The notes under the pieces were generated by a model, which had not been told where the DNA came from, did no database searches, and worked only from the letters and a program-made list of their open reading frames with translations. 10,992 nt of DNA from Opitutales bacterium (lineage in GTDB: Bacteria; Verrucomicrobiota; Verrucomicrobiia; Opitutales; Intestinicryptomonadaceae), in the NCBI GenBank assembly GCA_021641325.1, contig JAJXPD010000058.1, positions 442 through 11,433 of the forward strand, read 5' to 3'. Below, piece by piece: positions 6,403 through 10,992 of this stretch (within the stretch, counting starts at the first letter, position 1; the number at the start of each line of letters is the position of its first letter). A program made the translations under genes and the position numbers.

Positions 6403-9400
6403 ATGAAAAAGACAACAGCAATACTCTGCGCCGTCCTCGCGGCGCAGGCGGCAATCCCGCTTTTCGCCGACCCGGTGAAGGCGTGGGAGGAGACAACGAC
6501 AATCCCGACATATCCGCTCGACCCCGCGGAGAAGTCGCCGATATTCGACTGCGACTGGTCGTACCAACGCGCCCGCCGCAGCGTCTACCCGTACCGCCTC
6601 AACGACAACATGACGCGCGTCAGAAAGGACGTGTCGTACAACGCGGTGTACCTCGAAAACAAGTACGTCAAGCTCTGCATACTGCCCGAAATCGGCGGCA
6701 GGCTTTTCTACGCCGTAGACAAAACGAACGGCTACGACATCTTCTACCATCAGGACGTAATCAAGCCCGCGAACGTCGGAATGACGGGCGCGTGGATTTC
6801 GGGCGGCGTTGAATGGAACGTGTTCCACCACCACCGCGCGACGTCGCACATGCCCGTAAGCTACGCCATAACCTCGAACCCCGACGGCAGCAAAACCGTG
6901 TGGCTTGGCGAAACCGAACTGCGCCACAGAATGTCGTGGGCAATCGGGGTTACGCTGCACCCGGACAAGTCTTACATCGAAATCAGCGGACGCCTCGCCA
7001 ACACAACGATGAACGACAACTCCATTCTCTACTGGTCGAACGTCTCCACATACGTCGATAAAAACTACCAGATTATATTTCCGCAAAACACGGAATTCGG
7101 CACGTTCCACTGCAAGGAAAGCTTCTGCCACTGGCCGATTACGCGCGAAGCCTACACGGGCAAGGAGGAGTACGAAAACAACCTCGACATCTCGTGGTGG
7201 AAAAACCACCCGTCGAACAACTCGGTTTTCGTCCACGACCTCAAAGACGACTTCATCGCAGGCTACGACCACGGGCGCAAGGCGGGCACAATGCTCGTCG
7301 GCAACCACAACATCGTAAAGGGCGGAAAGTTCTGGCTGTGGGGAGCAAACTCTGGCTGGCCCACGAAAATCCTCACCGACACTGCGGGGCACTACATCGA
7401 GCTTATGCAGGGCGCGTACTCCGACAACCAGCCTGACTACACATGGATTACCCCCTACGAAATCAAAAATTTCTCGCAGTACTGGTACGGACTGCGCGAC
7501 ATCGGCGGCGTCAAGAAAGGCTCGAAGCGCGCGGCAATCAACATGGATTTGCTCGGCGGCGGAAAAATGCTGCTCGGCGCGCTCGCGACCGAAAAAACCG
7601 ACGGCGCGGAGCTTGTGCTTTCTCTCAAAGGCAAAAAAATCTTCGCGCAGAAAATCGACATCGCGCCCGACAAGCCCTTCGTCAAAACAATCGAAGTTCC
7701 CGCCGGCGCAAAGGAATCGGAGTTCACGCTCGCGCTGAAATCGTCCGACGGCAAAACACTGCTTTCGTACACGCCCGTGGTCAAAGACCCGAACAAGCCG
7801 CTTCCCGAAATCGTCAAGCCCCCCAAAGCGCCGCGCGACATCGAGAACACCGAGGAATGCCTCCTTGTGGGCATGCGCAACCTGCAATTCCACAACCCCT
7901 TCGTAAACCCCAACGACTACTTCCTTGAAGTGCTCCGGCGCGACCCCGGCGACACCCGCGCCAACACGCAAATGGGCGTCTACTGGCGGCTGCACGGCGA
8001 CTTCGCAAAGGCGAAGAAATACCTCACAACCGCAATCGCCCGCCAGACGAAAGACTACACGCGCCCCCGCGACTGCGAGGCAACCTACAACCTCGGACTT
8101 ATCCTCAAAGCCGAAGGCAAGACCGCCGAGGCCGTCGAAACGCTCTACCGCGCGGTCTGGAACTACCAGTACAACTCGGCCGCAAACTTCCAGCTTGCGC
8201 AGATTTACTCGCAGGCGGGCGACTATGAAAACGCCCTCGAACGCCTCGACGAAGCCGTACTCTACAACGGCGCAAACCTGCCCGCGCTCAACCTGAAAGC
8301 GACTATTCTGCGCAAACTCGGCGATAAAAAGGCCGCGCTCGCGTGCCTCGACCGCGTTTCGGCAATCGACCCCGTAGACGTCTATTCGGCGCGTGAAAAA
8401 ATGCTGCTCGGCGAAAATTCGGACTTCGAAAAGCTCATGCGCGGCGACGCGGAATCGTACCTCGAACTCGCCCTCGCCTACATGCACAACGGCTTCGACG
8501 CCGACGCCGTCGAGCTGCTCGAACGCGCCGACGCAAAAGCCCCCTACCCCACGGTCAAAATGTGGCTCGCGGCGTTCGCAAAAAAACGCGGCGATATGCA
8601 GGCATACAAAAAGCTCTTCGGCGACGCACTCGCAATGCCGCAGGAATCGTGCAATCCGTTCAGGCTCGAAACAATCGCTCTGATGGAAAACGCAACCGCC
8701 GACTTCCCGCAAAGCGCAAGGCTCCGCTACTGGCTCGGCTGCGCCTACTACGACAAGCAGGCGGAGCGCGGCATGGCTGAATGGGAAAAGTCGCTCTCAC
8801 TCGACCCGAAAAACGCAATGGCGCTTCGCAACATCGGCTACGGCTACTGGAAGTACTTCAAAAACTGCCCGAAGGCGGCGGACTACTACCGCAGGGCAAT
8901 CGCGCTCGACAACTCGCAGGCGATGTTCTTCGAGGAAATCGACCAAGTGCTCGAAGGCGCAAACGCGCCCGTCGCCGAACGCTACGAACTGCTGAAAAAC
9001 AACCATTCGACGTGCGTCAAACGCTACTATCCGCTTGCGGCGGAAGTATCCACGGGCACGTTTGTCGGCGACTACGACAGGGTTTTGAAGCTCCTCAAAG
9101 AATGCTACTTCCCGACCCGCGAGGGCGTTGCCGACTTCCACGAAACATACCTCGACGCCGTAATTCTCGCGGGGCTTGACAAGCTCGGCAAAGGCGACGC
9201 AAAGGGCGCAATCGCGCTCTTCAACGAGGGCTTCAAGTTCCCCGAAAACCATCAGGTCTTCCTCTACGACACCCGCATTCCCCGCGACGCCCAAACCTAC
9301 TGCCTCATCGGCGACGCCTACGAAAAACTCGGCGACTTCGCGAACGCAAAAACGAACTGGCAAAAGGCGGCGGCTGTCAACACAAAGAAGACAAACTGGC

Positions 9401-9699
9401 GTTTCTACAAGGCGCGCGCGCTCAAAAAGCTCGGCAAAACCGCCGAAGCCAACGTAATCTTCAAGTCGCTTATCGACGACGGCGCGAAGGGCATGGTGAA
9501 AACGCACACAAACTTCTACGGCGCGGAGGGCACTACGGGCGACAGCGTCGAAAACATCAACTCGCGCATGTTCCTGACAAAGGGATTCGGCGAACTTGGA
9601 CTGGGGCTTGACGCCCGCGCAAAAGAGTCGTTCCGCCAATCCTTGAAGCTCAAGCCCGACACCCTCTGGGCGGCGGCAATGCTCAAATCGCTCGAATAG
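6403..9699 (+). CDS. Secreted DUF5107 and tetratricopeptide-repeat protein
   Basis: From the ATG at 6403 the protein has 1098 residues. Residues 1-22 are a Sec signal peptide (MKK, hydrophobic core, LFA before DP), which supports this start over the in-frame ATG at 6343. Residues 30-385 match the DUF5107 domain: YLENKYVKLCILPEIGGRLF near 83-102, the HQD and GGVEWNVFHHHRA segments at 116-146, ILYWSNV at 208-214 and FWLWGANSGWPT at 310-321. This beta-rich fold resembles galactose-mutarotase and glycosidase beta-sandwiches. Residues 395-460 look like an Ig-like linker. From 515 to the end there are about nine helical TPR units, clearest at 516-551, 559-590, 591-625, 770-840, 962-995 and 1065-1098. 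TPR solenoids bind proteins, so this may be a periplasmic scaffold joining sugar sensing or processing to a partner. The biochemical activity is not established by sequence. It is a single-gene unit between two terminators. Confidence 0.85.
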   Translation: MKKTTAILCAVLAAQAAIPLFADPVKAWEETTTIPTYPLDPAEKSPIFDCDWSYQRARRSVYPYRLNDNMTRVRKDVSYNAVYLENKYVKLCILPEIGGRLFYAVDKTNGYDIFYHQDVIKPANVGMTGAWISGGVEWNVFHHHRATSHMPVSYAITSNPDGSKTVWLGETELRHRMSWAIGVTLHPDKSYIEISGRLANTTMNDNSILYWSNVSTYVDKNYQIIFPQNTEFGTFHCKESFCHWPITREAYTGKEEYENNLDISWWKNHPSNNSVFVHDLKDDFIAGYDHGRKAGTMLVGNHNIVKGGKFWLWGANSGWPTKILTDTAGHYIELMQGAYSDNQPDYTWITPYEIKNFSQYWYGLRDIGGVKKGSKRAAINMDLLGGGKMLLGALATEKTDGAELVLSLKGKKIFAQKIDIAPDKPFVKTIEVPAGAKESEFTLALKSSDGKTLLSYTPVVKDPNKPLPEIVKPPKAPRDIENTEECLLVGMRNLQFHNPFVNPNDYFLEVLRRDPGDTRANTQMGVYWRLHGDFAKAKKYLTTAIARQTKDYTRPRDCEATYNLGLILKAEGKTAEAVETLYRAVWNYQYNSAANFQLAQIYSQAGDYENALERLDEAVLYNGANLPALNLKATILRKLGDKKAALACLDRVSAIDPVDVYSAREKMLLGENSDFEKLMRGDAESYLELALAYMHNGFDADAVELLERADAKAPYPTVKMWLAAFAKKRGDMQAYKKLFGDALAMPQESCNPFRLETIALMENATADFPQSARLRYWLGCAYYDKQAERGMAEWEKSLSLDPKNAMALRNIGYGYWKYFKNCPKAADYYRRAIALDNSQAMFFEEIDQVLEGANAPVAERYELLKNNHSTCVKRYYPLAAEVSTGTFVGDYDRVLKLLKECYFPTREGVADFHETYLDAVILAGLDKLGKGDAKGAIALFNEGFKFPENHQVFLYDTRIPRDAQTYCLIGDAYEKLGDFANAKTNWQKAAAVNTKKTNWRFYKARALKKLGKTAEANVIFKSLIDDGAKGMVKTHTNFYGAEGTTGDSVENINSRMFLTKGFGELGLGLDARAKESFRQSLKLKPDTLWAAAMLKSLE

Positions 9700-9721
9700 C
9701 CGAGGGCGGCAGAACAGACGC

Positions 9722-9761
9722 AGGGGCGTTTCGGAGAAATCCGGAACGCCTTTTGTTTTTT
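9722..9761 (+). terminator. Strong intrinsic terminator after the DUF5107-TPR gene
   Basis: GGCGTTTCGG (9725-9734) pairs with CCGGAACGCC (9741-9750) over 10 bp, with one T-G pair, around AGAAAT. It is followed by TTTTGTTTTTT (9751-9761). On the opposite strand the hairpin has an A-rich side upstream and no T-run after it, so it should act mainly on plus-strand transcripts. Its T-run overlaps the stop codon of the convergent regulator gene. Confidence 0.85.
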
Positions 9762-10734
9762 ACGCGGCGGGGAAGCCGCCTTTAAGCTCGCGCGGAGATT
9801 TGCCGAAATGCGCGCGCATCGCCTTCGAAAACGAATATGCGTCGGCATAGCCTACGAGCCGCGCAATTTCGGCGTTTTTCGCGCCTTGGCGGACAAGCCG
9901 CAGGGCGTAATCCATGCGGCAGTCGCGCAGAAATTTCGAGTAAGTGCGGGCGAAGCGCGCCATGCAGTGGTTGTCGAGCGTGCGCGGCGAAACGGAAAGC
10001 CTCCGCGCCTGAGCCTCCCTGTCCCAGTCGGCACAGGGATTTGCGGCGATTTCCGCCAGAAGCCGCGCGACGGCGTCGCCCGCGGAGTCGCCAGACTTCC
10101 TCGCGCAAAACTCGCGCCCGAAAATCTCTACGATGGAAGACGCAATGTTTGCGAGAACCGCCCTGCTTGCGTCGGGCGAAAAGACCTCCTCCATGAAAGC
10201 CCGCATGAGAGCCGACAACGCGCCGAAGCTCCCCAGCTGCCTCACCGAAACCTCCGCGCCGAGCCTGTCCGACCAATACGGAATGTCGGCAAAATGAATC
10301 CACCAGACGGAGGTGTTTGTGTTGCTGACAAAGTTGTCGCACAGATTTCCGCGCGGAATGACGAGCGCGTCGCCGCGGGCGAGCGAGAATTTTCCGCCGC
10401 CGAATTTTGCGCCCAGCACGCCCTTTTCAACAATCAGCATGTCGTGGAAAGACTCGTTCACGCGCGAATGGTAGTAGCCCTTTGTGTGGTCGGCATAGCC
10501 GAGCAGCGAAATTGCAAATTTTTTCCAGACGTCGCCGACGGACGACGGCGGCATCAGAAGCAGACGCTCGTCGCGGTCGAGCGCGGAAATCGGGCGAACC
10601 TCGCCGCGCCGCCTGTGCATGAAGTAGACAATGCGGTTGCCCGACGGCATGAGTTTCAGTTCCTCGTTGCCGTAAATGCTCCAAGCGTATTTGCCGCCGT
10701 CGCCCGCTCCCGATTTGTCCGAATTTTTCTTCAT
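9760..10734 (-). CDS. AraC-family transcriptional regulator with cupin-like sensor domain
   Basis: From the ATG at 10734 the protein has 324 residues. Residues 85-150 look like an AraC-type cupin sensor: HDMLIVEKGVLGAKF, SLARGDALVIPRGN and SVWWIHFAD fit its beta strands. Residues 222-320 are a double helix-turn-helix DNA-binding domain: a first HTH around DWDREAQARRLSVSPRTLDNH (236-256) and a second around KNAEIARLVGYADAYSFSKAMRAHFGKSPRE (286-316), which carries the family's usual GYxxxxxFSxxxxxxFGxSP pattern. Such proteins bind a sugar or other small ligand and control nearby catabolic genes. It is convergent with the DUF5107-TPR gene, its most likely target. An in-frame ATG at 10812 exists, but the 26 added residues overlap the promoter region and resemble no AraC domain. 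No Shine-Dalgarno sequence is visible. The ligand is unknown. Confidence 0.88.
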   Translation of the reverse strand: MKKNSDKSGAGDGGKYAWSIYGNEELKLMPSGNRIVYFMHRRRGEVRPISALDRDERLLLMPPSSVGDVWKKFAISLLGYADHTKGYYHSRVNESFHDMLIVEKGVLGAKFGGGKFSLARGDALVIPRGNLCDNFVSNTNTSVWWIHFADIPYWSDRLGAEVSVRQLGSFGALSALMRAFMEEVFSPDASRAVLANIASSIVEIFGREFCARKSGDSAGDAVARLLAEIAANPCADWDREAQARRLSVSPRTLDNHCMARFARTYSKFLRDCRMDYALRLVRQGAKNAEIARLVGYADAYSFSKAMRAHFGKSPRELKGGFPAA

Positions 10735-10745
10735 TAAATGCAATC

Positions 10746-10773
10746 GTTTTAACACTGAATGCGAATTCTTCAA
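10746..10773 (-). promoter_or_regulatory. Candidate promoter of the AraC-family regulator with possible autoregulatory site
   Basis: On the minus strand, TTGAAG (10773-10768) and TAAAAC (10751-10746) are 16 bp apart, each four of six to consensus. A start near 10739 would leave a leader of about 5 bases. The plus-strand motifs TTTAACAC (10748-10755) and GAATGCGAA (10757-10765), also found in the DUF5107 leader, fill the -10 box and spacer. A second -10 candidate, TATAGT (10779-10774), has no good -35 partner. Confidence 0.35.
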
Positions 10774-10883
10774 ACTATAAACGTGCCAACGACACACAAA
10801 AAACACTTTCAAACAAACATCGCGTTTTCATACCAAAAAGACGTCGAACTTACCCCGCGCCTTGCCGCACGACACGAGGAAAC

Positions 10884-10915
10884 AAAAAACGCAACCCTAG
10901 CGGATTGCGTTTTTT
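10884..10915 (-). terminator. Long-stem terminator at the right end
   Basis: AAAAAACGCAA (10884-10894) pairs with TTGCGTTTTTT (10905-10915) over 11 bp around a ten-base loop. It has a T-run on each strand and could act both ways. It lies 3 bp beyond the tRNA-like CCA end on the minus strand, so it probably ends a minus-strand transcript entering from the right edge. The regulator transcript starts to its left and runs away from it. Confidence 0.7.
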
Positions 10916-10918
10916 AAA

Positions 10919-10992
10919 TGGTGGAGCCGATGAGGTTCGAATTGGACTCGCTCGCCTGTTTTTTGCTCCGCAAAAATCCGCTCGTCTCGCCC
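10919..10992 (-). other. tRNA-like 3' end without a complete tRNA fold; possible tRNA remnant or integration junction
   Basis: Read on the minus strand, the sequence ends TTCGAACCTCATCGGCTCC-ACCA, which looks like a T-loop, T-stem 3' side, acceptor 3' side and CCA. A terminator follows at once, as for a stable RNA. However, the five bases before the T-loop (TCCAA) do not pair with the five after it (CTCAT), and no matching acceptor 5' strand appears in the 74 visible bases, so it is not a normal tRNA. Further upstream on that strand is a small hairpin (TTTTTGC at 10960-10966 with GCAAAAA at 10970-10976). It could be a tRNA or tmRNA 3' remnant left by integration, a decayed tRNA gene, or a dispersed repeat. 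Confidence 0.35.

Noticed and set aside
6292..8712. 806-codon open frame on the minus strand, antisense to the DUF5107-TPR gene
   Set aside because: Its translation is rich in Val, Arg, Phe and Cys with no domain pattern, and it spans the glycosidase-like and TPR regions of a clearly real plus-strand gene. It is a product of GC-rich third positions.
10735..10812. Upstream in-frame ATG extending the AraC-family regulator by 26 residues
   Set aside because: The added residues match no AraC domain and cover the candidate promoter and shared motifs.
10919..10992. Complete tRNA or tmRNA gene on the minus strand
   Set aside because: The T-stem halves do not pair and no acceptor 5' strand is visible. 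A tmRNA reaching beyond the edge would still need a paired T-arm.
10918..10992. Plus-strand open frame starting ATGGTGGAGCC at the right edge
   Set aside because: It reads through the antisense of the tRNA-like 3' end, a well-known source of spurious predicted proteins.
1..10992. CRISPR array or insertion sequence
   Set aside because: I saw no regularly spaced repeats of CRISPR size, no transposase-like protein and no terminal inverted repeats flanked by target duplications.

Overview
The window is GC-rich, dense bacterial DNA with strong GC bias at third codon positions and almost no recognisable Shine-Dalgarno sequences. Its families are a DUF4838 glycoside-hydrolase-like protein, a DUF5107-TPR protein, an AraC-type regulator with a cupin-like sensor, and a two-TM GT2 glycosyltransferase. 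This mix is typical of glycan-foraging bacteria of the PVC group or Bacteroidota. I lean towards a gut or host-associated Verrucomicrobiota (Opitutales-like) from composition and gene content, but there is no marker gene here to prove it.

Layout. (1) 1-2866, minus strand: a short phage-type cassette. It runs from a 680-residue tail-fibre-like protein (alanine/serine-rich coiled-coil stalk plus beta-sandwich domains), through a 123-residue unknown protein, to a three-TM holin-like protein cut by the left edge. (2) 2867-2980: a 114-bp divergent promoter region. (3) 2981-6205, plus strand: a secreted DUF4838 protein with a C-terminal carbohydrate-binding-like module, then a DPM1/GtrB-like polyprenyl-phosphate glycosyltransferase, ending in a hairpin-plus-T-run terminator. 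(4) 6265-6402: a regulatory region with a good sigma70-type promoter, a direct repeat upstream of it and a hairpin at the expected transcript start. (5) 6403-9699: a secreted 1098-residue DUF5107-TPR protein with its own terminator. (6) 9760-10734, minus strand: an AraC-family regulator convergent with it. (7) 10735-10992: regulator upstream region, a long-stem terminator, and a sequence ending like the 3' end of a tRNA but without a complete tRNA fold.

How it may work together. The two secreted proteins are probably periplasmic or surface glycan-handling proteins. The AraC-type regulator is the obvious candidate to control the DUF5107-TPR gene: that promoter has an AraC-like direct repeat just upstream of -35, and its leader shares two short motifs with the regulator's own promoter. 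The phage cassette has a separate promoter and ends abruptly beside the host genes, so it looks like a module edge or remnant. I do not see a complete, recognisable novel system. The most unusual signals are the shared regulatory motifs, promoters placed almost on top of start codons (possible leaderless transcripts), and the broken tRNA-like 3' end at the right edge.
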